This document shows positions 9,625-17,274 of a stretch of 64,000 nt of DNA, piece by piece. Within the stretch, counting starts at the first letter, position 1, and each line of letters begins with the position of its first letter. Source of the DNA: JAZSNL01 sp045536365 (lineage in GTDB: Bacteria; Bacillota_I; Bacilli_A; ML615J-28; CAG-313); assembly GCA_045536365.1 (NCBI GenBank), contig JAZSNL010000018.1, forward strand, positions 62,001 through 126,000, given 5' to 3'. The translations under genes were made by a program, and so were the position numbers. The notes under the pieces were generated by a model. It made no database searches, was not told where the DNA came from, and saw nothing but the letters and a program-made list of their open reading frames with translations.

Positions 9625-9700
9625 TGATATACTATTAGTGTAAAAGTTTTTTTCATTCATTTCAGGTCACTCATTAAAAATGAGTGACCCTTTCTTTATA
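9625..9700 (+). ncRNA. Candidate small transcript 2, paralogous hairpin to the preceding cassette
   Basis: TGATATACT at 9625-9633 is again an extended -10, with a start expected near 9640. An 11-bp hairpin (9665-9675 with 9679-9689, loop AAA) is followed by a T-rich tract. The stem sequence TCACTCATT is the same as in the hairpin about 115 bp upstream, so the two cassettes look like a tandem duplication. The 308-bp gap between the ABC exporter and the DUF4062 remnant holds these two units and nothing else recognisable. Confidence 0.4.
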
Positions 9701-9715
9701 TTTATTAAACAAAAT

Positions 9716-10257
9716 ATGAAAAATTATATTGTTTTATATCAAGTGCTTTTAAAGATATGCAGCTAGAAAGAGACCTAATGAAAAGAATTGTTATGCTAAC
9801 GATTAATCAAGAATTAATGAAATACGGAATAAGTATGCAATGTATTGATTTAAGATGGGGAATAGATACTAGGAATCTTTCTATAATAGAAGGTCAACAT
9901 AAAGTTTTAAGTTCATATTATAGTGAAATCAAAAAAAGCCGTCCTTATTTTATATCATTTATAGGAGACTACTATGGTTATACATCTGATAAAAATACTA
10001 AAAAAAGTATAACTGAATTAGAAATTGATTACGCAAGAGAATTATATGAAGATCATTCAAAAATTCTTTTTTGTATAAAAAAAGAAGGAAATTCAACAGA
10101 AGAATCAGAAAATAAAGAACGCTTAATTAAATTAAAAAATAAAACAAAAGAAGGATATAGAAATAAAAATCGAATAATTAATATGATTATCAATATTCTA
10201 AAGAAAAAGAAAAAAATAACGAAATTTCTGTTAGTGTTTGATAAAAAATCAATATAA
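9716..10257 (+). pseudogene. Remnant of a DUF4062-domain (TIR-like effector) STAND/NACHT protein
   Basis: The longest open frame, from ATG 9757, begins MQLERDLMKR and contains CIDLRWGI and RPYFISFIGDYYGY, the hallmark motifs of DUF4062, normally the N-terminal domain of large NACHT/TPR proteins. Just upstream, in the same frame but without a start codon, the DNA reads FISSAFKD, the conserved beginning of the domain. A nearby ATG at 9716 is out of frame by one base at an A-run. After about 140 residues the similarity ends in lysine-rich low-complexity sequence and a stop, with no NTPase domain. It therefore looks frameshifted at the start and truncated at the end. A functional single-domain protein is less likely. 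Confidence 0.6.
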
Positions 10258-10435
10258 CAAGAGGAAAAATTCGTTAAACAAGAATCATTAAAAAGTTTGA
10301 ATTTATATCAAAAACATATGAAAAGAAGGATATTAATCTGCAATTTTCATTTAATGCTCATATTATTTATTCATATTTTTATAAGCTAAAGGTTATACTT
10401 TGGATAAATTAGTAATACATTAAAATGAAAAAATA

Positions 10436-10467
10436 AAAACTGATATTTAGTTTAATATCAGTTTTTT
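10436..10467 (+). terminator. Rho-independent terminator before the methyltransferase/TIR unit
   Basis: A perfect 12-bp stem (10436-10447 with 10454-10465), 6-nt loop, then Ts. Its T tract is the first part of the 55-bp direct repeat. Confidence 0.8.
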
Positions 10468-10515
10468 GTTTTATTCTATACCTTTGACTTATTTGTTAAA
10501 TTTTGTTATAATTTT
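10461..10515 (+). repeat. 55-bp direct repeat, left copy (terminator tail plus promoter)
   Basis: Identical to 14364-14418 at 54 of 55 positions (T at 10497 against A at 14400). It contains the T tract of the preceding terminator, a short spacer and a full -35/-10 promoter. The two copies bracket the methyltransferase and TIR genes exactly. Confidence 0.95.
10484..10512 (+). promoter_or_regulatory. Promoter of the methyltransferase/TIR operon
   Basis: TTGACT (10484-10489), 17-bp spacer, TATAAT (10507-10512): near-consensus for the housekeeping sigma factor. The start is expected near 10519, leaving a short leader before the ATG at 10538. Confidence 0.8.
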
Positions 10516-10537
10516 GTTTGTGAAAAGAGGTTTTATT

Positions 10538-11443
10538 ATGAAAAACATTATAAACGAATTATTAAAACAAAGCTGTACTATTATGCATAAAACAGCAATT
10601 GATAAATGTTATAAAGACTATATGGATGAAAAGAATGGTTGTTCTTGGTATCATATGGCATGGCAATATCTAAGAATATTAAATTGTGTATCAGCTCCGC
10701 AATGGCATGGAGATTTTTACGCAGTTGAGGTAATGAAAGAAATTAATAAAAAAGATAAACTTCATATTTTAATTTCTGGTACTGCTGATTATTCTTTGTT
10801 ACACATTTTAATAACAACAGTAGTGAAATGTAATGTTTTAGTATCTATTGATATTCTTGATAAATGTCAAACTCCTCTTGAATTATGTAAATGGTATATT
10901 GATAATATTCAGGCATATTTAACTGAAGGGGAAAAAATAAATCTTCAAAATAATGTGACAATTAATTATTTGTGTAAAGACTTATTTATCTTAGATGATA
11001 TAGATAAATATGATATTATTTGTACTGACGCGTTCTTAACAAGATTTATTCATTATGAAGTACCAAGTGTATTACAAAAATGGCGTCAGTTATTAAAAGA
11101 TAAGGGAAAAATTGTAACAACAGTTAGAATTCATGAAGTTAATAAAACTAAAAATTTATTTGATATCACAAAAGACATTAGTTCTTTTATGAATAAAGTA
11201 AAAAGACGTTATGAAGAATATATTAAAAATGAAAAGTTTCCGATTTCTGAAAGTGAATTAACATATCTGGCATATAGATACATTGTTAGAATGAAAAGTA
11301 ATAATTTAGGAAATGAAGAAAATATCAGTAAAATATTAAATGAATGCGGATTTAAACATACTCCTATTGTTCATACTGTTGAGGGTGAAATAGAAGAGAC
11401 AAGATATTTGCATATTGTTAGTGAGGTAAGTAAAAATGATTAA
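10538..11443 (+). CDS. Class I SAM-dependent methyltransferase-like protein, partner of the TIR protein
   Basis: This is a 301-residue protein. ATG 10538 has AAGAGG 7 nt upstream; the 24-codon in-frame extension begins inside the promoter and is not translated. The middle has the order expected of a Rossmann methyltransferase: HILISGTADYSLL (motif I position, without the usual GxGxG), VSIDILDKCQTPLELCKWYI (second strand and ligand region), YDIICTDAFLTRF (motif IV position), and WRQLLKDKGKIVTTVRI (strand 5). The DKCxTPLxxxxWY and DAFLTRF motifs look like those of a bacterial methyltransferase-like family I recall without a name. The next gene starts inside its last codons (8-bp overlap). Substrate unknown; modification of a signal, a small molecule or the partner is possible. 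An inactive sensor is also possible. Confidence 0.65.
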   Translation: MKNIINELLKQSCTIMHKTAIDKCYKDYMDEKNGCSWYHMAWQYLRILNCVSAPQWHGDFYAVEVMKEINKKDKLHILISGTADYSLLHILITTVVKCNVLVSIDILDKCQTPLELCKWYIDNIQAYLTEGEKINLQNNVTINYLCKDLFILDDIDKYDIICTDAFLTRFIHYEVPSVLQKWRQLLKDKGKIVTTVRIHEVNKTKNLFDITKDISSFMNKVKRRYEEYIKNEKFPISESELTYLAYRYIVRMKSNNLGNEENISKILNECGFKHTPIVHTVEGEIEETRYLHIVSEVSKND

Positions 11444-14324
11444 TTCACTAGAGACACTATTAAATGAATATTTTAAAGATCGAATAATTAAACCAAAATT
11501 AGAAAAATTTTCTGATAATGACAAAGTTATTTTAAATTTATTTCCTGAATCAGAAGAAAAGAAGTCTAAATGGGAAATAGATATATCAGTAAAATTATTA
11601 GCTGCAGCAATGGCAAGTAATGATGATAAAAATATTGATATTAATGTTTTTATCGAAGAAGTTGCAAAAAAAGCGATGCATAATTTTGGGATAAAAACAA
11701 AGGAAGATGAACTTGTTTTTTGGGACAAAAGAATTATTATCAATGGTGAAACAAAAAAAATAAATTTCCCAGAATATTTACTAGATAATGATATTATCTT
11801 TATCGAAGGCGAAAGTAAGTCAGGTAAAACTGTTATTGCAAAACAAATATGTAATCAAGAGATTTATTCAACAAAGAAGTTTTGGTTAGATTTTAACGGG
11901 GGAGTTGCTAACTTTAGTGAAATGTTAGTGGATTTGTTAACTACCACAGAAGATGAAAGCATTATTATTGTTTTGGATAATCTAGAGTGTTGTGGGGTTA
12001 ATTTAGCTACTAAAATATACTCATTCTTTGCTTCTTTAGTAAAAGCTATTGTAAGAGCTGATCATAGTGAAGGGATAAACCTTATCGTAATTCAAAATAA
12101 AAATGCTAAGGTTTCTAATGATGCTTTAGATCATAATACATTGCGTTGGTCTAAAGACAAAACAATGAAAGAAGTTAAAGATATATCAATCAAAGCACAA
12201 TCAGATAATGATATGTTATTAATTACTAATGCAAATGGCATTAAAAATAAAATTAATTTTAAAATAAGAACTGCAGAGGAAAAAAGAATTTTATTTAAGA
12301 TTGCTTTAATATCAAGTTATGGAGCAGAAGTAAGTATTAAAAAAGAAGAATGTGCTAAGGTAAGAGAAATAATAAAAGATATAAGAGAAGGAATAAAATT
12401 ATTTAACAATAAAAAAGTAACATTCTATGATGCAAGAACATCTTGTTTACTAATGACACATATTAAAAACAATTATTGTGAGTTAGGTTTTGATGTTGCT
12501 TTTAATGGAAAAGATTTTGATATAGTGAGCAAAGATATTATTGATGAATATATAAGAGATGTAAATTTATCATTAAATGATGCTGCAGCAATACTTGCAA
12601 ACAACGCATACTTATATAGTAACGAAGATGAAAAAAACAACGCAATACGAGATTATGTTGAATTAATACAAATGGCTCGTACATCTGTAGAAAAAATGAT
12701 TGAAAAAGTAGAATCAGCAGATGGAATATGTAAACAATTTTTCGGTAATCACTTAGGTGCTATTTTATTTGCTGCAGAAGCCTTATCATCATACGCAAAT
12801 GATGACTGGAGAGCACTTAACTCATGGCGAAAACTTGCAGACTACGTAAGAGATGTGTATTATATTGAAGGACAACGATTACCTGAAATTAGAGTAGGGA
12901 AAGAATCAATGGAAAAAACATTTAACGATTTTTATGCCGGTGAAAATGTTAACTCAATAAGAAATCAAATAATTCTTCATAATGAAATATTAGATCGAAA
13001 TAATACACCACTGGATATTAATCAAGTTTTAGAAGATGATTTAATAGATGATAAAATATTGTCTTATTGGTTATCACCTTATCAATTTAAAAACAGTAAT
13101 GTAGATGATATTAATCGATTTTTTAATACTTATATTCTAGCATTATTATTTGAATTTGAAGTTACTGCTCCTACATCTGAATATGATAATGAAAGAGTAG
13201 AAAAATTATTTAAAAAGATAGAGTTAAATATCATTAATGAAGAAAATGAAAATTCTGCATATTTTTATCCAGCGAGAATTCCTTGGGTTAGTGCGAGAAT
13301 GTTACTTGCATTAAACCTATATCCGAAAAATAGAAATTCAGGTATTAGAAATATAATAAGCAGATATAAAGTAAAATTATGTAATTGGCTAAAGAAATGC
13401 AGTAGCACATTCACTATTAAAGATAAAACATACCGATTCTGGGCACCAGGAACAGGTACTTGGAACGGTGTATTAGAAACTACAATGATGTGTACATTTG
13501 CTTTAAAAAATAATACAGTTAATGATTTACACTATGTAGAAGAAGGATTAAATTTCATTAATCATCAAGAATCAAATTGGTATACTCCTCAAACAATAGC
13601 TGATGGTATATGGGCATGTGAAACAATATGGCAAAGTCAAAACTTAAATAATAAAACATTTATTTTAGAACAAGTTTCAAGACTAAAGAAACAATTAGAT
13701 ACGCTATTTGGTGGTAATTTAGAACTTACAAATAGTGAGGTTAAAGACGATAAGAGTTTAGGTGACTCTCATATCGCAAAAACTTTAATTTCACTTGTAT
13801 TAGATTTACTACAAAGAAAAGTTAACTTTGAAAACATATTTGCAGATCATCGTAATATTATTGATATGAGTTCAAAAACAAAAGTATTCATTTCATTCCT
13901 AACTTCAACTGGACAACATGCCGCTGAAAAAATATATGATCATATTAAATCTAATAACAATTATTTACCATATATTTATACTAAAGATATGAAAGCTGGT
14001 AATTGGCCTAAACAACTTAAGAATGCAATTGTACAATCAGATTATTATATTTTAATAATATCTAAAGATGTCTTTAAATCAATTAATGTTTTAAACGAAG
14101 TAAAAGAAATGTTAAATTCTAATGCGCCTATTCTTCCTGTATTAGTAGATTCAATAGATTACATTGAAGAATTAGAAAAAATTGATAAAAACGTCTTTGG
14201 ATTATCTTATTATAATAAGTTATTAGATATATTAAATAGTGAACAAACCAATAGGGTAAACTTTGATAGTAATAAGCCTGAATATGCTATTCAGTCTATT
14301 ATGCATTATTGTAGAAAAGAGTAA
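11436..14324 (+). CDS. P-loop NTPase / alpha-helical repeat / C-terminal TIR protein, candidate defence effector
   Basis: This is a 962-residue protein. Residues 1-110 are unassigned. A P-loop GESKSGKT sits at 125-132 and a Walker B-like SIIIVLDN near 176-183, giving a STAND-like ATPase region. About 400-800 is helical; GTWNGVLETTMMC and ADGIWACETIW spaced repeats resemble an alpha/alpha-toroid. The last ~120 residues are a TIR domain: KVFISF near 815, YIYTKDMKAGNWPKQLKNAI, YYILIISKDVFKS, then LNEVKEM, where Glu888 is at the place of the NADase glutamate. By analogy to TIR-STAND systems it may sense infection and degrade NAD+ or make a nucleotide signal. The architecture with an upstream methyltransferase is not one I can name. 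Function is inferred. Confidence 0.7.
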   Translation: MINSLETLLNEYFKDRIIKPKLEKFSDNDKVILNLFPESEEKKSKWEIDISVKLLAAAMASNDDKNIDINVFIEEVAKKAMHNFGIKTKEDELVFWDKRIIINGETKKINFPEYLLDNDIIFIEGESKSGKTVIAKQICNQEIYSTKKFWLDFNGGVANFSEMLVDLLTTTEDESIIIVLDNLECCGVNLATKIYSFFASLVKAIVRADHSEGINLIVIQNKNAKVSNDALDHNTLRWSKDKTMKEVKDISIKAQSDNDMLLITNANGIKNKINFKIRTAEEKRILFKIALISSYGAEVSIKKEECAKVREIIKDIREGIKLFNNKKVTFYDARTSCLLMTHIKNNYCELGFDVAFNGKDFDIVSKDIIDEYIRDVNLSLNDAAAILANNAYLYSNEDEKNNAIRDYVELIQMARTSVEKMIEKVESADGICKQFFGNHLGAILFAAEALSSYANDDWRALNSWRKLADYVRDVYYIEGQRLPEIRVGKESMEKTFNDFYAGENVNSIRNQIILHNEILDRNNTPLDINQVLEDDLIDDKILSYWLSPYQFKNSNVDDINRFFNTYILALLFEFEVTAPTSEYDNERVEKLFKKIELNIINEENENSAYFYPARIPWVSARMLLALNLYPKNRNSGIRNIISRYKVKLCNWLKKCSSTFTIKDKTYRFWAPGTGTWNGVLETTMMCTFALKNNTVNDLHYVEEGLNFINHQESNWYTPQTIADGIWACETIWQSQNLNNKTFILEQVSRLKKQLDTLFGGNLELTNSEVKDDKSLGDSHIAKTLISLVLDLLQRKVNFENIFADHRNIIDMSSKTKVFISFLTSTGQHAAEKIYDHIKSNNNYLPYIYTKDMKAGNWPKQLKNAIVQSDYYILIISKDVFKSINVLNEVKEMLNSNAPILPVLVDSIDYIEELEKIDKNVFGLSYYNKLLDILNSEQTNRVNFDSNKPEYAIQSIMHYCRKE

Positions 14325-14335
14325 TTTAAAATTAA

Positions 14336-14370
14336 AAAACAAGAATAGTTATTTAATATTCTTGTTTTTT
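14336..14370 (+). terminator. Rho-independent terminator after the TIR gene
   Basis: A perfect 12-bp stem (14336-14347 with 14357-14368) with a 9-nt loop, then Ts. The stem differs from that at 10436, but the T tract and everything after it are shared. Confidence 0.8.
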
Positions 14371-14418
14371 GTTTTATTCTATACCTTTGACTTATTTGTA
14401 AAATTTTGTTATAATTTT
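14364..14418 (+). repeat. 55-bp direct repeat, right copy (terminator tail plus promoter)
   Basis: Second copy of 10461-10515 (one mismatch). The unit from one copy to the next is 3903 bp. It drives the D-aminopeptidase genes on the right. Confidence 0.95.
14387..14415 (+). promoter_or_regulatory. Promoter of the D-aminopeptidase operon
   Basis: TTGACT (14387-14392), 17-bp spacer, TATAAT (14410-14415), inside the right direct repeat and almost identical to the promoter at 10484. Confidence 0.8.
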
Positions 14419-14437
14419 AACAATGAAAGAGGCTTAT

Positions 14438-15484
14438 ATGAAAAGATTAGTAAAAATAGGAAACTTTGAAACAGGTGTTAAAAATAATATTTGTGATGTT
14501 AAAGGTGTATTAGTAGGTAACTTAACTATTAATAATGAATATAATAAAACTGGACTTACAGTTGTTTTACCTCATAATGGTAATATGTTTAAAGAAAAAG
14601 TTGTATCAGGTAGTTATGTTTATAATGGATTTGGTAAATCAATAGGATTAGTTCAAATAGAAGAATTAGGAACAATTGAAACACCAATTGTTTTAACTAA
14701 TACATTAAATGTAGGAAAAGTAGCTGATGGATTAATTTCTTATATGTTGAAAGATAATCCAGAAATTGGCGTATCTACATCAATAATTAACTCATTAGTA
14801 TTAGAATGTAATGATGGATCAATTAATCAAATTCAAAATAGATGTATTAATGAAGAAGATGTCATTAATACAATAAACAATGTAAAAGATGATTTTGAAG
14901 AAGGAAACATCGGAGCTGGTACAGGAATGAAGTGTCATGGATTTACTGGAGGTATTGGTTCTTCTTCAAGAATTGTTAATATTAACAATAAACAATATAC
15001 AATTGGTGTATTAGTAAATTCTAATTTTGGTTCATCTAATGGTAAAGATTTAATATTTAAAGGACGTGCACTTGGAGAACTAATAAAAGATTATAATTTA
15101 AAACAAGAAGAAGATAAAGGAAGTATCATTATTATTATCGGAACTGATGCACCACTAGACTCAAGACAATTAAAAAGACTTGCAAGAAGAGCAGAACTTG
15201 GCGTAGGAAGAACTGGATCTTATGGTGGAAATGGTAGTGGAGACATTATAGTTGCTTTTTCAACAGAAAATAAAGTTAATCATTATGCAAATGAATCAGA
15301 AGAAAAAATCGTTAGATTTTCTGATTCATTCATTAATCCTTTATTTAAAGCAACTGTTGACGCAACAGAAGAAGCAATTTTAAATTCAATGTTACATGGA
15401 AAATCAATAACAAGTTATAATGGAAATCATTATAAATCATTAATTGAATATAAATCATTATATGATGATTTATTAGAAAAATAA
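14438..15484 (+). CDS. P1-family (DmpA/BapA-type) self-cleaving aminopeptidase
   Basis: This 348-residue member of the DmpA/ArgJ-fold peptidases acts on peptides with N-terminal D- or beta-amino acids. These enzymes mature by cutting themselves before a serine or threonine nucleophile; VLVNSNFGSSNGKDL near residues 190-204 is the expected site (Gly|Ser). GAGTGMKCHGFTGGIGSSSR before it and RRAELGVGRTGSYGGNGSGD after it are typical conserved glycine-rich segments. ATG 14438 is chosen over 14423 because GAAAGAGG precedes it and 14423 would sit at the transcription start. It ends 11 bp before the DppA-like gene, forming a two-peptidase operon. Cytoplasmic; no signal peptide. Confidence 0.85.
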   Translation: MKRLVKIGNFETGVKNNICDVKGVLVGNLTINNEYNKTGLTVVLPHNGNMFKEKVVSGSYVYNGFGKSIGLVQIEELGTIETPIVLTNTLNVGKVADGLISYMLKDNPEIGVSTSIINSLVLECNDGSINQIQNRCINEEDVINTINNVKDDFEEGNIGAGTGMKCHGFTGGIGSSSRIVNINNKQYTIGVLVNSNFGSSNGKDLIFKGRALGELIKDYNLKQEEDKGSIIIIIGTDAPLDSRQLKRLARRAELGVGRTGSYGGNGSGDIIVAFSTENKVNHYANESEEKIVRFSDSFINPLFKATVDATEEAILNSMLHGKSITSYNGNHYKSLIEYKSLYDDLLEK

Positions 15485-15495
15485 TGGAGGATAAT

Positions 15496-16293
15496 ATGAA
15501 AGTATTTATAAGTGCAGATATTGAAGGTGTTAATAATATTGTTAATTGGGATGAAACAAGTATGAATCATCCAGAATATCAATATTTTAGAAAGCAAATG
15601 ACTGATGAAGTTTTAGCTGCTTGCCGTGGTGCAAAAGCTATGGGAGCTACAGAAATATTTATAAAGGATGCACATGATTCAGCTCGTAATTTAATTTTAA
15701 GAGATTTACCACCTTATGTTAAATTACATCGTGGTTGGGAAGGATGTCCTTGTTCAATGATGGCAGGACTTGATGAAACATTTGACGCGGTTATTTTTAT
15801 TGGATATCATAGTCCAGCTAGTTCAGATGGAAATCCTCTTTCTCATACAATGAACTTAAGAAATCAATATGTTAAAATTAATGGTATTTTAGCAAGTGAA
15901 TTTTATATTAATGCTTTATATGCAAGTTATTTAGGTGTTCCTGTTGCATTCTTAAGTGGAGATAAAGAATTAACAAGAATAGTTAAAGAAGCAAATGAAA
16001 ATATTGAAACAGTTGCAACAAAAGAAGGTTCACATGGAGCTGTAATAAGTTATCATCCAAATGTTACTAATGCTAAAATAGAAGAAACTGTTAAATTATC
16101 ATTATCAAAAGATTTAAAAAATAATATTGTTGAATTGCCAAAACATTTTGAAGTTGAAATTCAATATAAAAAATTCAATGATGCTTATAGCGCATCATTC
16201 TATCCTGGATGTAAACTAATTAATTCTACAACAATATTATTTGAAACAGATGACTATTACGAAGTTGTAAGAGCATTAAAATTTATCTTATAG
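15496..16293 (+). CDS. dppA: M55-family D-aminopeptidase (DppA-like)
   Basis: This is a 265-residue zinc-dependent D-aminopeptidase of the DppA type. ISADIEGVNNIV at the N-terminus, IKDAHDSARNL (metal-binding Asp/His), HRGWEGCP and IGYHSPAS are the conserved metal-site segments in order. The start at 15496 has GGAGG 5 nt upstream; an ATG at 15484 overlaps the previous stop and lacks a ribosome site. With the DmpA-like gene it suggests use of D-amino-acid peptides, for example from cell-wall turnover. No dipeptide transporter is adjacent, unlike the dpp operon of Bacillus. Confidence 0.85.
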   Translation: MKVFISADIEGVNNIVNWDETSMNHPEYQYFRKQMTDEVLAACRGAKAMGATEIFIKDAHDSARNLILRDLPPYVKLHRGWEGCPCSMMAGLDETFDAVIFIGYHSPASSDGNPLSHTMNLRNQYVKINGILASEFYINALYASYLGVPVAFLSGDKELTRIVKEANENIETVATKEGSHGAVISYHPNVTNAKIEETVKLSLSKDLKNNIVELPKHFEVEIQYKKFNDAYSASFYPGCKLINSTTILFETDDYYEVVRALKFIL

Positions 16294-16301
16294 GTATTAA
16301 T

Positions 16302-16628
16302 ATGAAAAAAGAAACAATTGAAAGAATTAGAAAATTTATTAAAGACCGTGATTGGGGACAATTTCATACACCCGGTAATCTTGCAAAAAGTATCTCTATT
16401 GAAGCAAATGAATTATTAGAATGCTTTCAATGGAGCGATGAAGATTATGATTTAGAACATGTAAAAGAAGAACTTGCTGATGTTTTAGTATATTGCCAAG
16501 ATTTATTAGATAAATTAGGATTAGATGCAGATGAAATCGTAAATGACAAAATGACAAAAAATGAACTAAAATATCCAGTTGAAAAAGCAAAAGGAAAATC
16601 AAATAAATATGATTCATTAGACAAATAG
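16302..16628 (+). CDS. MazG-like nucleotide pyrophosphatase (dCTPase/RS21-C6 type)
   Basis: This is a 108-residue all-helical NTP pyrophosphohydrolase. RDWGQFHTPGNLAKSI followed by EANELLECFQW and EELADVLVYCQDLLDKLGLD gives the two acidic helices (ExxE and ExxD) that bind Mg2+ in MazG/dCTPP1 enzymes. It probably removes aberrant or excess deoxynucleoside triphosphates. It begins 8 bp after dppA with a poor ribosome site (TAGGT), so it is likely read from the same message. The length fits the single-domain dCTPase-like subfamily. Confidence 0.8.
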   Translation: MKKETIERIRKFIKDRDWGQFHTPGNLAKSISIEANELLECFQWSDEDYDLEHVKEELADVLVYCQDLLDKLGLDADEIVNDKMTKNELKYPVEKAKGKSNKYDSLDK

Positions 16629-16650
16629 ATGTATCAAAAAGGAGAAATAT

Positions 16651-17103
16651 ATGAGAAAAATAATTAGCTTAATCTTTGTATCAGTATTTTGTTGCTTAAT
16701 TCTAACTTCTTGTATGAAAGAAAAAAAAGATTTTAGTAAATACGAAAGTGGAGAAAAAATAGAAATAAACGCAATAACATATTTAGACTTTGTTAGTTCA
16801 CAAATAAAAACAAAAACCATTAAAAATGATGACAATTCATTCTATGGTATAGAAGTCAATGGAAAAATAGAAGGGTATGATGAATTATCATATTATAATA
16901 TTTTTATAAATTTTGAAGTAAATGTCGATGCTTTAAATGAACTAGGTTATTATGAAAATGTTAAATATACTTTCAGTGTCCCATTAGATAAAAATGGAAA
17001 TGTAGAAATAGAAAAAACTTTCAAATTCGATATGCCATATAGAAATGTCAAAAATCTTAGAATTGAAGCTGTTGGTGCTTCAGGATTTATAGTTAAAAAA
17101 TAA
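16651..17103 (+). CDS. Small lipoprotein of unknown function
   Basis: This is a 150-residue protein with a lipoprotein signal peptide: positive start MRKI, hydrophobic core, lipobox LTSC with the modified cysteine at about residue 21. The mature part is Lys- and Glu-rich with alternating hydrophobic residues that suggest a small beta-sandwich. AAAGGAG precedes the ATG. It lies 22 bp after the pyrophosphatase gene and ends just before a terminator. No family recognised. Confidence 0.6.
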   Translation: MRKIISLIFVSVFCCLILTSCMKEKKDFSKYESGEKIEINAITYLDFVSSQIKTKTIKNDDNSFYGIEVNGKIEGYDELSYYNIFINFEVNVDALNELGYYENVKYTFSVPLDKNGNVEIEKTFKFDMPYRNVKNLRIEAVGASGFIVKK

Positions 17104-17105
17104 TA

Positions 17106-17136
17106 AGGATAGCGAAATTTCGCTATCCTTTTATAT
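17106..17136. terminator. Bidirectional terminator between convergent genes
   Basis: A 24-bp palindrome (17106-17129) with T runs on both sides can end the lipoprotein transcript from the left and the hydrolase transcript from the right. Confidence 0.8.
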
Positions 17137-17258
17137 TTTATAAAATTATCAATATCGAAATAAGTATTATTTCTAATAGAAAAACATTTTTTTACTAACT
17201 TATTAAGATTCGTTTCACTGCCTTTAACTGTAATATCAAAATAAAAATAATCTGCCAT
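17128..17258 (-). pseudogene. Truncated start of a small gene downstream of the hydrolase
   Basis: On the minus strand an excellent site, AAGGAGGT, lies 6 nt before ATG 17258. The product begins MADYFYFDITVKGSETNL, reminiscent of small ferredoxin-like (DUF1281-type) proteins. After about 37 residues the frame runs into the terminator palindrome and then through the opposite strand of the lipoprotein gene, where its sequence no longer looks like a protein. The 3' end appears to have been lost. It may still make a short peptide. Confidence 0.4.
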
Positions 17259-17274
17259 AAATTACCTCCTTGTT

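Noticed and set aside
9449..10537. CRISPR array
   Set aside because: The two similar hairpins are not a regular series of repeats and spacers, and no cas gene is present in the window.
11336..11743. Minus-strand ORF across the methyltransferase/TIR junction
   Set aside because: Antisense shadow of two well-supported genes; low-complexity Ser/Leu/Ile composition and no ribosome site.
10461..14418. Insertion sequence or transposon ends
   Set aside because: The repeats are direct, not inverted, carry a promoter, and no transposase or integrase is encoded between them.
14263..14469. A 68-residue gene between the TIR gene and the peptidase gene
   Set aside because: It overlaps the end of the TIR gene, the terminator and the promoter; no ribosome site.
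16950..17258. A full 102-residue minus-strand gene
   Set aside because: Only the first ~37 codons look protein-like; the rest runs through a terminator and antisense to a lipoprotein gene.
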